From Flavobacterium sp. (lineage in GTDB: Bacteria; Bacteroidota; Bacteroidia; Flavobacteriales; Flavobacteriaceae), in the NCBI GenBank assembly GCA_021740105.1, contig JAIPAM010000001.1, positions 1 through 64,000 of the forward strand: a stretch of 64,000 bases of DNA, in the 5' to 3' direction. The notes beneath the pieces are model-generated. The model did not search any database and was not told the origin of the DNA. It worked only from the letters and a program-made list of their open reading frames with translations. Positions 43,416-53,523 of the stretch are shown here, piece by piece. Each line of letters opens with the position of its first letter. The first letter of the stretch is position 1. Made by a program: the position numbers and the translations under genes.

Positions 43416-46400
43416 TTAATTCAATTTAAAGTTCACTTGCATTTTCTCCAATTCCGAAAGTAACTCGTTCGAAATATTAATTTTCAATTTCCGACTTGGC
43501 ATTTCCAATTTCGTAACCACTTTTATTTCTTCGATTTCTGTTAGCAACTCAACCTGTGGATTTTCTTCCTCATAAACAATATCGCTTTCTACATCGTCAA
43601 GAGCAATAACTTGGGGAGCAATTTCAACCTGGGTTTTTATTTTTTCCAATTCCATAACTTCAAAAATCACCGATTTGTCTCCTTTATTTTGTTGGAAAAC
43701 AGTACTTAACTGATGAATAAATTCCGATTGTAAATCGTTAATATTAATATGAATTACCAGTTTTTTAGCAAACAGCCCAAGAATATCTTGAAGTATTTTA
43801 AACTCAATAAATTGAATTCTTGGTTCGCCTTTTTTACCTGTTTCTTTATCTGGCCACCCTTCTTTTACCATCAGCTTAATAAACGTAAAACTATTCGGGG
43901 TTAAATAGTGCCGGAATTTCATGTACTCTTCACCAAAAATTCTAAATTCATGGCTTTCATCATATCCCTCTAAAACAAAAGACCCCCAACCTTTTCCCGA
44001 TTTATTAACCAGGTGTTTTACATTGGACACAATCCCACCAAAAGATAAGTTTTTATTTATTTGGCTATTCAAATCTTTTAAAGCTTCCAATTTAGAATTG
44101 CAATAGTATTTCATCTCATATTTAAAATCATCCAACGGATGACCGGAAAGATAAATTCCTACCACTTCCTTTTCTTTGGCCAGTTTTTCCATGGTAGACC
44201 AATCTTCGCATGGAGGCACCACCGGTTCTGCAATTTGAACTTCACTTGCTTCACCGAATAAACTAACCTGAGAGGAGTTTTCATTTTCTTGAAATTTTAA
44301 CCCATATCGGATTGCTTTTTCATAAAAAGTAATTCCGTCCCCGTCATCATGAAAATACTGCGCTCTTGAAACTCCTTTAAAGGAATCAAAACCACCGGCT
44401 AAAATCAAATTTTCAAGTGCCTTTTTATTGGCAGCACGCAAGTCAATTCGCTTGGTTAAATCGAAAATAGATTTGTATTTACTTTCCTTTCTATTTTCTA
44501 CAATGGTTTGAACGGCTCCCATTCCAACCCCTTTAACAGCGCCTATTCCAAAGCGCACAGCGTAGTTTTCATTTACCGTGAATTTATAAAAAGACTCGTT
44601 TACATCTGGCCCTAATACCTGTAATCCCATGCGCTTACATTCTTCCATAAAAAAGGAAACTTGCTTAATATCACTCATGTTATTTGATAAAACGGCAGCC
44701 ATATATTCTGCTGGGTAATTCGCTTTTAAATAGGCCGTTTGATAAGCAATCCATGCATAACAAGTAGAGTGTGATTTATTAAAAGCATATTCAGCAAATG
44801 CCTCCCAGTCCTTCCAAATTTTTTCTAATTTTTCTTCATCATGCCCTTTAGCAGCTGCTTGGCTGATGAATTTTGGCTTCATTTTATCCAAAACGTCTTT
44901 CTGCTTTTTTCCCATTGCTTTTCGCAAAACGTCAGCATCTCCTTTAGAAAAGTCAGCTAATTTTTGTGATAAAAGCATTACTTGCTCTTGATAAACGGTA
45001 ATTCCGTAGGTATCTTTTAGTAATTCTTCGCAGGCATCCAGATCGTACTCTATAGTTTCTTCTCCATTTTTACGTCTAACAAAACTTGGAATATAAGCAA
45101 TCGGTCCTGGCCGATAAAGTGCATTCATAGCTATTAAATCACCAAAAACGGTAGGTTTCAATTCCTTTAAATACTTTTGCATTCCCGGAGATTCATATTG
45201 GAAGATCCCTATGGTTTCCCCTCGCTGAAAAAGCTCAAAAGTTTTTATATCATCTATAGGAAAAGTATCAGGATCTAAAACTATTCCTGATCTGTATTTC
45301 ACTAATTTAACAGTGTCTTTAATTAAGGTTAGGGTTTTTAATCCCAAGAAGTCCATTTTTAATAAACCGGCACTTTCTACAACCGAGTTATCAAATTGAG
45401 TGACATATAAATCAGAATCTTTAGCTGTAGCAATAGGAACAAAATTGGTAATATCACTTGGCGTAATAATTACTCCGCAGGCATGAATTCCAGTATTTCT
45501 TAAATTTCCTTCTAATATCTGTGCTTGCTGAATAGTCTCACCAGAAAGATCATTTTCTTTAGAAATAGAAATCAGATCTTTAATTTTTTCAAAATCTTCA
45601 GGGCGAAGAATTTTTTTAATTTCAGGTTCGGCTTCTTTTAAGAAACGCGCCAAACTCCATTTTGACGGAATTAAATTCGGAATTAATTTGGCTATTTTAT
45701 CGGCTTCAAAAAGGGGTAAATCCAACACACGAGCGGTATCTCGAATTGCCGATTTTGCCGCCATTGTTCCGTAGGTTATAATTTGAGCCACCTGTTTTGA
45801 ACCGTATTTTTTAATCACATAATCCATAACTCGACTTCGACCTTCATCATCAAAATCGATATCAATATCGGGCAATGAAACTCGATCGGGGTTTAGGAAA
45901 CGCTCAAAAAGGAGGTTGTATAATAAGGGATCAATATTGGTTATTCCAAGGCAATAAGCTACCACCGAACCCGCTGCTGAACCTCTTCCTGGACCAACAG
46001 AAACGTCCATTTTTCTGGCTTCGGCGATGAAATCTTGAACAATTAAGAAATATCCTGGATAACCTGAATTTTGAATGGTAAGCAACTCAAAATCGATTCG
46101 CTCTTGAATTTCCTTTGTTATTTCAGCATACCTTTTTTGGGCGCCTAAATAAGTTAAGTGCTTTAAGTAGGAATTTTCCCCTCTTTTTCCACCGTCAGTA
46201 TCATCGTCGGAAACTAAAAACTCTTGTGGTATTTCAAATTTCGGCAAGAGCACTTCCCGCGCTAAATCGTAAATCTCAATTTTTGAAACCACCTCTGAAA
46301 GGTTGGAAATTGCCTCAGGCAAATTAGTGAAAAGCATTTTCATCTCCTCACCAGATTTAAAATAATATTCTTGATTAGGCATACCATATCGATAGCCACG

Positions 46401-47933
46401 ACCTCTTCCTATTGGTGTAGATTGCTTTTCGCCATCTCGAACGCACAGTAAAATATCATGTGCATTGGCATCTTCTTTATTTAAATAGAAGGTATTATTT
46501 GTGGCAACAATTTTAATATCATTCTTTTTAGCTAACGAAATCAAACTTGCATTTACGCGATTTTCATCTTCTTGATTGTGACGCATCACTTCAATATACA
46601 AGTCAGAACCAAATTGTTGTTTCCACCAAATTAGCGCTTCCTCGGCTTGGTTTTCACCGATATTTAGAATTTTACTTGGAATTTCACCATACAAATTTCC
46701 AGTTAACACGATTAGATCTTCTTTGTACTTTTCTATAAGACTTCTGTCAATTCTAGGAACATAATAGAATCCATCAGTATTGGCTATAGAAGTTAATTTG
46801 GTTAGATTCTGATACCCCTTTTTGTTTTTTGCAAGGAATACAATTTGATATCCATTGTCTTTACGAGATTTATCTAAATGGTCTTCGCAAACATAGAATT
46901 CACAGCCTACAATAGGTTTAATAATAACTTCACTTGGCGAATCTCCATTGGCTAAAGCCTCTTCATTTTTTACCTGAGCGGCTTTATTATGATATAATAT
47001 ATCTCGAACAAAATGGAAGGCGCCCATTAAATTAGCATGATCGGTAATGGCAACAGCAGGCATTTTATTTTCCGATGCTGCTTTAACTAATTTAGCCACG
47101 CTAATGGTAGATTGTAAAACTGAAAACTGAGTATGGTTGTGCAAATGCACAAAATCGGCATCAATTAAAACTTGCTTATTTTCGGCAATTTCTTCTTGAG
47201 AAACCAGATTGGCTTGTCGCTCTCCAAACTGTTGTTTTATTTTTTGTGAAGCTTCTTTTAAATTGATATGTCTCAATCCGATTAGCGGAATGGCCTTCGG
47301 ATTTTGAGTTTTGAATTTATTAAAATAATCTCCGTCTACTTGAAGTTCTTTTTCGGTGAAAATTTCTGTTCGAATCAATTCAAAAAAACAGCGAGTGGTC
47401 GCTTCCACATCGGCAGTAGCATTATGGGCTTCGGAAAATGGGGAATTGAATAAATAACTGTGCAATTCTGTTAATGTAGGTAATTTAAACTTACCTCCAC
47501 GGCCTCCCGGTAATTGTAATAAAGAGGCGGTCACTTCGGTACAAGTGTCTAAAACCGGCATAGAACTCATTTGGCTTTCGATTCCAAATCGATGGAATTC
47601 GCAACCCATAATATTAATGTCAAATTTTAAGTTTTGACCTACAATAAATTTAGATTTGCTTAACGCAATATTAAATTTTTCTAGCACCTCGACCATTGAC
47701 ATTCCTTCGGCTTCAGCTAACTCGGTAGAAATACCGTGTACTTTTTCTGCATCATAAGGAATGTTAAATCCCTCTGGTTGAACTAAGTAATCCTGATGTT
47801 CGATCAACTTTCCCATTTCATCGTGCAACTGCCAAGCAATTTGAACACAACGCGGCCAATTTCCGATATCGGTAATTGGAGCGTCCCAACGCTTTGGCAA
47901 TCCAGTGGTTTCGGTATCGAATATTAGGTACAT
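43416..47933 (-). CDS. dnaE: DNA polymerase III alpha subunit with N-terminal proofreading exonuclease domain
   Basis: 1505 residues, about 340 longer than E. coli DnaE. Residues 1-195 are a DnaQ-like 3'-5' exonuclease (IFDTETTGLPKRW, VGQNLKFDINIMG, HNATADVEATT). A PHP domain begins near residue 265 (FVHLHNHTQFSVLQ, AITDHANLMGAFHF). The polymerase palm follows with GPGRGSAAGSVVAYCLGITNID split as GPGRGSAAGS, and the catalytic Asp residues in PDIDIDFDDEGR. The helix-hairpin-helix, OB-fold and C-terminal tau-binding parts end the protein. One polypeptide therefore carries polymerase and proofreading, a known form in Bacteroidetes. Confidence 0.96.
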   Translation of the reverse strand: MYLIFDTETTGLPKRWDAPITDIGNWPRCVQIAWQLHDEMGKLIEHQDYLVQPEGFNIPYDAEKVHGISTELAEAEGMSMVEVLEKFNIALSKSKFIVGQNLKFDINIMGCEFHRFGIESQMSSMPVLDTCTEVTASLLQLPGGRGGKFKLPTLTELHSYLFNSPFSEAHNATADVEATTRCFFELIRTEIFTEKELQVDGDYFNKFKTQNPKAIPLIGLRHINLKEASQKIKQQFGERQANLVSQEEIAENKQVLIDADFVHLHNHTQFSVLQSTISVAKLVKAASENKMPAVAITDHANLMGAFHFVRDILYHNKAAQVKNEEALANGDSPSEVIIKPIVGCEFYVCEDHLDKSRKDNGYQIVFLAKNKKGYQNLTKLTSIANTDGFYYVPRIDRSLIEKYKEDLIVLTGNLYGEIPSKILNIGENQAEEALIWWKQQFGSDLYIEVMRHNQEDENRVNASLISLAKKNDIKIVATNNTFYLNKEDANAHDILLCVRDGEKQSTPIGRGRGYRYGMPNQEYYFKSGEEMKMLFTNLPEAISNLSEVVSKIEIYDLAREVLLPKFEIPQEFLVSDDDTDGGKRGENSYLKHLTYLGAQKRYAEITKEIQERIDFELLTIQNSGYPGYFLIVQDFIAEARKMDVSVGPGRGSAAGSVVAYCLGITNIDPLLYNLLFERFLNPDRVSLPDIDIDFDDEGRSRVMDYVIKKYGSKQVAQIITYGTMAAKSAIRDTARVLDLPLFEADKIAKLIPNLIPSKWSLARFLKEAEPEIKKILRPEDFEKIKDLISISKENDLSGETIQQAQILEGNLRNTGIHACGVIITPSDITNFVPIATAKDSDLYVTQFDNSVVESAGLLKMDFLGLKTLTLIKDTVKLVKYRSGIVLDPDTFPIDDIKTFELFQRGETIGIFQYESPGMQKYLKELKPTVFGDLIAMNALYRPGPIAYIPSFVRRKNGEETIEYDLDACEELLKDTYGITVYQEQVMLLSQKLADFSKGDADVLRKAMGKKQKDVLDKMKPKFISQAAAKGHDEEKLEKIWKDWEAFAEYAFNKSHSTCYAWIAYQTAYLKANYPAEYMAAVLSNNMSDIKQVSFFMEECKRMGLQVLGPDVNESFYKFTVNENYAVRFGIGAVKGVGMGAVQTIVENRKESKYKSIFDLTKRIDLRAANKKALENLILAGGFDSFKGVSRAQYFHDDGDGITFYEKAIRYGLKFQENENSSQVSLFGEASEVQIAEPVVPPCEDWSTMEKLAKEKEVVGIYLSGHPLDDFKYEMKYYCNSKLEALKDLNSQINKNLSFGGIVSNVKHLVNKSGKGWGSFVLEGYDESHEFRIFGEEYMKFRHYLTPNSFTFIKLMVKEGWPDKETGKKGEPRIQFIEFKILQDILGLFAKKLVIHININDLQSEFIHQLSTVFQQNKGDKSVIFEVMELEKIKTQVEIAPQVIALDDVESDIVYEEENPQVELLTEIEEIKVVTKLEMPSRKLKINISNELLSELEKMQVNFKLN

Positions 47934-48112
47934 AGGGTTTTAAAAAGTCAAATAAAGTAACACTATATCAGATTTTTTTTCTGAAGTGCCATTAAATTAT
48001 TTGTTGTTGGAAATTTATTTGAACTTCAAATTTAAGTTTTTTTGAAGTAGGAATTTTGATAAGTTATCAACAAATGGAATTTTATAATTCTATTGAAATC
48101 AGGATAAATTGT

Positions 48113-48141
48113 AAAAAAAATGCCTCGCAAATTGCGAGGCA
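48113..48141 (-). terminator. Terminator of the membrane pyrophosphatase gene
   Basis: TGCCTCGCAA pairs with TTGCGAGGCA around one base, followed by T8 on the minus strand. Confidence 0.92.
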
Positions 48142-48165
48142 TAAAATAGCATTTGATGCTAATAA

Positions 48166-50718
48166 TTATTTCATTTTTTCCACTTGTGCTTTTACTTCTT
48201 CCAATGAACCTTCAAACACTTGTGTAATTTTGTTTCCATTATCATTAGTAATTACAGTTGCTTTAGCTTTTCCATTTTCGTCGCTAATTTGAACGTTCAC
48301 TGTTTTCATTTCTGATTTTTTAGAACAACATTCCATTTCCACTTTTGGAGCAATGAATTTTCCGTCTTTATCGTAGTGTGATAAACACATCTCTTTTTCT
48401 TCAGGAGTACATTTAAGACTGTCGCACATTGCAGCACATTCGTCTTTAGTCATCGTTGCGCATTTGCTCATGTCGCATTTGCCCATCATTTTTCCTTCAG
48501 CACATTCCATTTTAATCATCATCACTTTTGGAGCTTCATTAGAAGAACCATTCCCCAAAATTGGAGCAATTACTAAACCAATCAAACAAGTTAATTTAAT
48601 TAAAATGTTCATTGATGGTCCAGAAGTATCTTTAAATGGATCACCAACAGTATCTCCAGTTACTGCTGCTTTGTGAGCTTCAGAACCTTTGTAAGTCATT
48701 TCACCATTAATAATAACACCAGCTTCAAACGATTTTTTAGCATTGTCCCAAGCACCACCAGCATTGTTTTGGAAAACTGCCCAAAGTACACCAGAAACGG
48801 TAACCCCAGCCATATATCCACCTAACATTTCAGCGATTATTTGGTTATTTTCAGGATAAACTAATTTACCTAATAAAACTATTGCAATTGGAAAACCAAT
48901 AGTTAATACTCCTGGTAACATCATTTCGCGTAAAGCGGCTTTAGTAGAAATTTCAACACATTTTCCGTATTCCGGTTTACCAGTTCCTTCCATAATTCCA
49001 GGAATTTCTTTAAACTGACGACGAACTTCATATACCATATCCATTGCAGCTTTACCTACAGAGTTCATTGCTAATGCAGAGAAAACTACAGGAATCATAC
49101 CTCCTACAAATAACATTGCTAATACTGGCGCTTTGAAGATATTAATACCATGAATTCCTGTAAAAGTTACGTAGGCAGCAAATAAAGCTAATGAAGTTAA
49201 TGCTGCAGAAGCGATTGCAAAACCTTTTCCAGTTGCAGCAGTAGTATTTCCTACAGAGTCTAAAATATCAGTTCTTGTACGAACTTCTTTTGGTAATTCA
49301 CTCATTTCAGCAATTCCTCCTGCGTTATCAGATATAGGTCCGAAAGCGTCAATTGCTAATTGCATAGCTGTTGTAGCCATCATTGCCGATGCAGCCAAAG
49401 CCACACCGTAAAAACCTGCTAATGCATAAGTTGACCAGATTGCTCCAGCAAATAATAAAACCGTTGGGAAGGTAGAAATCATTCCTGTTGCTAAACCTGC
49501 AATTACGTTAGTTCCAGCTCCAGTTGATGATTTTTGTACAATTTTCAATACTGGGCTAGTCCCTAATCCGGTGTAATATTCTGTTACTGATGAAATAGCT
49601 CCACCAACAAATAATCCAATTAATGTAGCATAGAAAACACGCATTGCTGAAATATCTTTTATCCCTTCACCGAAGAAAGACATATTCATAGTTTCTGGCA
49701 ACATGAATTTTACTAAGAAGAAACAAGACATAGCAGTTAAAGCAATAGAAACCCAGTTTCCAAAGTTTAGTGCTTTTTGAACTTGAGCTTCTTTAGCATC
49801 ATCACTTGATATTTTTACTAACATTGTTCCAATGATAGAGAATAATATTCCAAAACCAGCGATTGCCATTGGTAATAAAATAGGTCCAATTCCACCGAAT
49901 GCGTCTTCGATTTTACCACCCATATCTTTAATTACATAGTTTCCAAGAACCATTGCAGCAAGAACTGTAGCTACATAAGAACCAAATAAATCAGCACCCA
50001 TTCCAGCAACATCTCCTACGTTATCTCCTACGTTGTCTGCAATTGTTGCAGGATTACGTGGATCATCTTCTGGTATTCCAGCTTCTACTTTTCCTACTAA
50101 GTCAGCACCTACGTCAGCAGCTTTAGTATAAATACCACCACCAACACGAGCGAACAATGCGATGGATTCAGCACCAAGCGAGAATCCTGCAAGCGTTTCT
50201 AAAACAATGGTCATGTCTTCTGTTGAAGTCCAAGTTCCTTTCATAAAGTATTGGAAAAAGAAGATAAAAAATCCTGTTAATCCTAATACTGCTAATCCAG
50301 CAACTCCAAGTCCCATAACTGTACCTCCACCAAAAGACACTTTTAATGCTTGAGGCAAACTAGTACGAGCAGCTTGAGTTGTTCTTACATTGGTTTTGGT
50401 TGCTATTTTCATCCCCATATTTCCTGCTAAAGCTGAGAAAAAAGCTCCAAAAATAAAAGCAACTACTATTAGAATATTGGTTGTAGGCACTACAAATGAA
50501 ATTATTGCTAAAACAATACTTGCAATAACCACAAAAATTGCTAATAATCGGTATTCTGCTTTAAGGAAAGCCAAGGCGCCTTCATAGATATAATCTGAAA
50601 TTTCTTTCATTTTACCATCCCCAGCATCTTGTTTTAATACCCACGATCTTTTGATTGCCATAAAAGCCAATCCTATTAAGGCCATAACTATTGGCACATA
50701 AATCATTAATGATTCCAT
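48166..50718 (-). CDS. hppA: Membrane pyrophosphatase (cation pump) with Cys/Met-rich C-terminal extension
   Basis: 850 residues. Residues 1 to about 720 form the multi-helix pump that couples pyrophosphate hydrolysis to Na+ or H+ export. The substrate motifs are DVGADLVGKVEAGIPEDDP, then NPATIADNVGDNVGDVAGMG. The segment GNTTAATGKGFA has Ala and Gly at the positions that mark K+-dependent enzymes. Residues about 722-850 are an unusual hydrophilic extension with nine Cys, including a duplicated C-D-x2-K-C-x7-C unit (C748/C753/C761 and C765/C770/C778). A basic/acidic domain follows (VNVQISDENGKAKATVIT). A TACATTTG box lies at 50751-50758. Confidence 0.95.
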   Translation of the reverse strand: MESLMIYVPIVMALIGLAFMAIKRSWVLKQDAGDGKMKEISDYIYEGALAFLKAEYRLLAIFVVIASIVLAIISFVVPTTNILIVVAFIFGAFFSALAGNMGMKIATKTNVRTTQAARTSLPQALKVSFGGGTVMGLGVAGLAVLGLTGFFIFFFQYFMKGTWTSTEDMTIVLETLAGFSLGAESIALFARVGGGIYTKAADVGADLVGKVEAGIPEDDPRNPATIADNVGDNVGDVAGMGADLFGSYVATVLAAMVLGNYVIKDMGGKIEDAFGGIGPILLPMAIAGFGILFSIIGTMLVKISSDDAKEAQVQKALNFGNWVSIALTAMSCFFLVKFMLPETMNMSFFGEGIKDISAMRVFYATLIGLFVGGAISSVTEYYTGLGTSPVLKIVQKSSTGAGTNVIAGLATGMISTFPTVLLFAGAIWSTYALAGFYGVALAASAMMATTAMQLAIDAFGPISDNAGGIAEMSELPKEVRTRTDILDSVGNTTAATGKGFAIASAALTSLALFAAYVTFTGIHGINIFKAPVLAMLFVGGMIPVVFSALAMNSVGKAAMDMVYEVRRQFKEIPGIMEGTGKPEYGKCVEISTKAALREMMLPGVLTIGFPIAIVLLGKLVYPENNQIIAEMLGGYMAGVTVSGVLWAVFQNNAGGAWDNAKKSFEAGVIINGEMTYKGSEAHKAAVTGDTVGDPFKDTSGPSMNILIKLTCLIGLVIAPILGNGSSNEAPKVMMIKMECAEGKMMGKCDMSKCATMTKDECAAMCDSLKCTPEEKEMCLSHYDKDGKFIAPKVEMECCSKKSEMKTVNVQISDENGKAKATVITNDNGNKITQVFEGSLEEVKAQVEKMK

Positions 50719-50750
50719 ATTCTATTTATTCGTTATTTAATAATCGGATG

Positions 50751-50758
50751 CAAATGTA
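50751..50758 (-). promoter_or_regulatory. -7 element of hppA
   Basis: TACATTTG on the minus strand, 32 bases before the ATG at 50718. The TTG box is not clear. Confidence 0.45.
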
Positions 50759-50775
50759 TGAAAACCATGACAAAT

Positions 50776-50811
50776 AAAAAAGCACAATTCACATTTGAAG
50801 AGTGCTTTTTT
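50776..50811 (-). terminator. Terminator downstream of the DUF5686 gene
   Basis: AAAAAAGCAC (50776-50785) pairs with GTGCTTTTTT (50802-50811), T-rich after the stem on the minus strand. It lies 112 bases past the stop codon. Confidence 0.75.
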
Positions 50812-50923
50812 GAATATTTGCTGTAAATTTTAATTTAATCTGAGGTAGCTGTTACTGTCAAAACTGTTTTTTGGGAATTTTTCAAAAAATCACAGGTTAC
50901 AGTATTTAATATTATTTAAATAA

Positions 50924-53416
50924 TTAGAAAAAGATACCAAAGGACCCTTTGATTCCAAAATTATTGGTTTGAGGAGTGATGTAGGAACCTCTCCAACTGA
51001 ATTCTATTCTAAAAACCTTGAATATATTTCCAATTCCAGCATTGTATTCCCAATACACATTTTCTGGGGCTCTATAGTTTATTCCCGAAGCATTTAAAGC
51101 TCTACTATCATCAGAAATTGTTCCGTAAGCACCTCTTATTCCTATAGTTTCTCTCCAATTGAATTTTCTCAAATAGGGAATTTTTGCAAAAATTCGTCCA
51201 CCAAAATTATGTTCCAACTGAAGTGTTACATATTGATCGGCTTCAAACTCATAGAAATTTAAGAGGTTAAAAGTATTTCTAATAGTGAAATAGGTTTGGT
51301 TTCCAGGAATAATACTCATCAATCCTAGAGGAACGCCACCAAAGGTTTTTCCTAATTCCATAGTAGAATTTAGAACCCCAAATGGGCCGATAATGATAGG
51401 CTGTTTGTAATAAATCTGTAGTTTTTTATAATCAAAATCACTGTCTAAAAACCCTTTTATTCCTTGACTGTAGCTAATAAAAAATCGAGGGTATGGGCTG
51501 CTTACAATTTGTCGTTCCACTGCATAACCAATTGTTTTTCTTCCCGGAGTATAATCAATTTGAAAATTAACTTCCGATTGATTTAGATCAGCTCTAATAA
51601 TTCCACCGTTACCTAAAGCGTCTGGCTTAGTAATATAATAGTCTAATTTAAATTCTGGCGAGGCAGAAACTAAGGTTCTGTAGGAGAAGCCCGTTTGAAT
51701 AGTTAGGTTTTTAACGGGTTCCATTTCAACAGCAAAAGAAGTGAAATTGATGTTGGTCAATTTACCGTTATTTCCTCCAGCAAATAAAGAAGACGATGCA
51801 AAACTTCTCCCTAAAACATCGTTAGAAGTGGTTAAACTTGCTCCAATTTGCTCGATATCTCGTCTTGTTCCTCCTTCTATAATTAACCGATTGTTTCTGT
51901 TTAAAAGCCATTTTCCTGAAATACCATATTTAATTTTGTTATCCTTAAATCCATAAGCAGTATAAGCTTGGATTCGCCATAAATCATTTGGACCAAAATA
52001 AGTTCTACCGCCAACTCGCAATCGGAAACCCTCCACATTATTAAAACCTACTGTTGATAAAACAGGCCCATAATCTATAATGCCATCATGATAATAGCCA
52101 CTGCTTAAAATCGTAACAACATCATACAATTGCATGAATTTTTTATTGGTTTGTAGCGTATCCAACATTTTATATATGCCCTTTTCGTCTTTATTCAAAT
52201 TCTCAAATCGATTTTGTTCCCAATATTCATCGGATTTAGTGAAAATAGATTCCTCTTTATCAAAAGTTTGTTCTTTGTAAAAGTCGGCGGGTTTACTAGT
52301 ATTAAATTGATGATTTCTGTAAAGGGTAGTTCGTTTACCATACATTCCTCTGGAAGTTTCTTTTTTACTTAAAGCAAAATCGGTCATCATATAATCTCTA
52401 GTTAACAAGAAAACGGAGTCGTTCAATACTTCGAATTCTTGTTCTATATGGATGTCTTTTACCCAGTTTATATTTGCACTTTTGGTAGAAGCCATGTTAA
52501 TATTCTTAATGGCATAAGTAGAATCGGCGACCCAAAAATCACCTTTAAAAGTCAATTCGCTTTTTCGTCTAGGATAAAACACAATATTATAACACCATTT
52601 TTTATCTATAAAGGAACTGTCTCTCAAAACATAATTATATACATCGATTCCAGTTCTTGAAAGCGGACTTGTAAAACTTTTATCAAAGAAATTTATGTAG
52701 TTATTGTAAATGTCGTTCTCATTATAAAGATCTTTTACAAACTCAATTATTTGTTGATTGGTATTAAAGCCTGAATTTTTATTGGCTTTCAAAATTTCTT
52801 TAACTTTTCCTCGCACATTATCTCCATATACATTAGAAAGTGCTTCGTTTATGAATATGGGCAAATAGGTTTTTCCAGTTACTTTTGAAGTATCTACTTG
52901 TTTGAAAACAAATTCCATTCCCTTAAAAATCTTGCTTTTCATAAAAGCACTGTCAATCGTATTCATGTCAAATTCCAATTTCTCATACTTTTCCATTTCA
53001 TACTGATTGAACTGACGTAATCCATTTTTACGCCGATGCTCCCATATTTTTTTTAGGAGATCAATTGCTGGATTATTCTTTTTGGAGGTTTTACCAGAAT
53101 AAATTAAAACTTCATTTAATTTTACTCCGTCTGAAATTTTGATTTTAAAATCATAATTGATTGCTTTTGGCAGCGCAACTTCTTTAGTTTGAAATCCTGA
53201 AAAAGACACTACAATTACTTTATATTTTTTTTGAGATTCTAAATAAAATCGACCGTCTTCATTGGAAACTACACCTTCATTTGTTCCTTTAAACATAATA
53301 TTAGCATACGGAACGGGCAGATTTTTATCGTCAACAACAATACCACTTACCTTAGTTTGGGCATTGGAAAAAAAAGATGAAAAAAGTAAAAGAATTATAA
53401 ATAATTTGAATTTCAT
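50924..53416 (-). CDS. DUF5686 protein with carboxypeptidase-regulatory-like N-domain
   Basis: 830 residues. Signal peptide (MKFKLFIILLLFSSFFSNAQ), then a CarboxypepD_reg-like domain (about 22-100, VSGIVVDDKNLPVPYANIMF) and a long DUF5686 region with the conserved NPAIDLLKKIWEHRRKN start. The C-terminal part looks like an outer-membrane barrel of aromatic-rich strands ending in FGIKGSFGIFF. Proteins with this layout are common in Bacteroidetes and are thought to sit in the outer membrane. Their function is not established. A TATATTTG box lies at 53454-53461 next to the pdhB terminator. Confidence 0.82.
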   Translation of the reverse strand: MKFKLFIILLLFSSFFSNAQTKVSGIVVDDKNLPVPYANIMFKGTNEGVVSNEDGRFYLESQKKYKVIVVSFSGFQTKEVALPKAINYDFKIKISDGVKLNEVLIYSGKTSKKNNPAIDLLKKIWEHRRKNGLRQFNQYEMEKYEKLEFDMNTIDSAFMKSKIFKGMEFVFKQVDTSKVTGKTYLPIFINEALSNVYGDNVRGKVKEILKANKNSGFNTNQQIIEFVKDLYNENDIYNNYINFFDKSFTSPLSRTGIDVYNYVLRDSSFIDKKWCYNIVFYPRRKSELTFKGDFWVADSTYAIKNINMASTKSANINWVKDIHIEQEFEVLNDSVFLLTRDYMMTDFALSKKETSRGMYGKRTTLYRNHQFNTSKPADFYKEQTFDKEESIFTKSDEYWEQNRFENLNKDEKGIYKMLDTLQTNKKFMQLYDVVTILSSGYYHDGIIDYGPVLSTVGFNNVEGFRLRVGGRTYFGPNDLWRIQAYTAYGFKDNKIKYGISGKWLLNRNNRLIIEGGTRRDIEQIGASLTTSNDVLGRSFASSSLFAGGNNGKLTNINFTSFAVEMEPVKNLTIQTGFSYRTLVSASPEFKLDYYITKPDALGNGGIIRADLNQSEVNFQIDYTPGRKTIGYAVERQIVSSPYPRFFISYSQGIKGFLDSDFDYKKLQIYYKQPIIIGPFGVLNSTMELGKTFGGVPLGLMSIIPGNQTYFTIRNTFNLLNFYEFEADQYVTLQLEHNFGGRIFAKIPYLRKFNWRETIGIRGAYGTISDDSRALNASGINYRAPENVYWEYNAGIGNIFKVFRIEFSWRGSYITPQTNNFGIKGSFGIFF

Positions 53417-53419
53417 ATA

Positions 53420-53453
53420 AAAAAAAACTTCACCAATTTTTTTGATGAAGTTT
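53420..53453 (-). terminator. Terminator downstream of the pyruvate dehydrogenase gene
   Basis: AAACTTCA (53425-53432) pairs with TGAAGTTT (53446-53453), followed by a run of T on the minus strand. It overlaps the start region of the next gene's transcript. Confidence 0.75.
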
Positions 53454-53523
53454 CAAATATAGGAATTTTATTATATAAAAAATTTTAATTAAGAGCATTA
53501 AAATCTCTTATTAAAGTAACATT

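Noticed and set aside
48064..48072. DnaA box (TTATCAACA) as part of a replication origin
   Set aside because: A single imperfect box without a cluster, an AT-rich unwinding element or dnaA/dnaN nearby.
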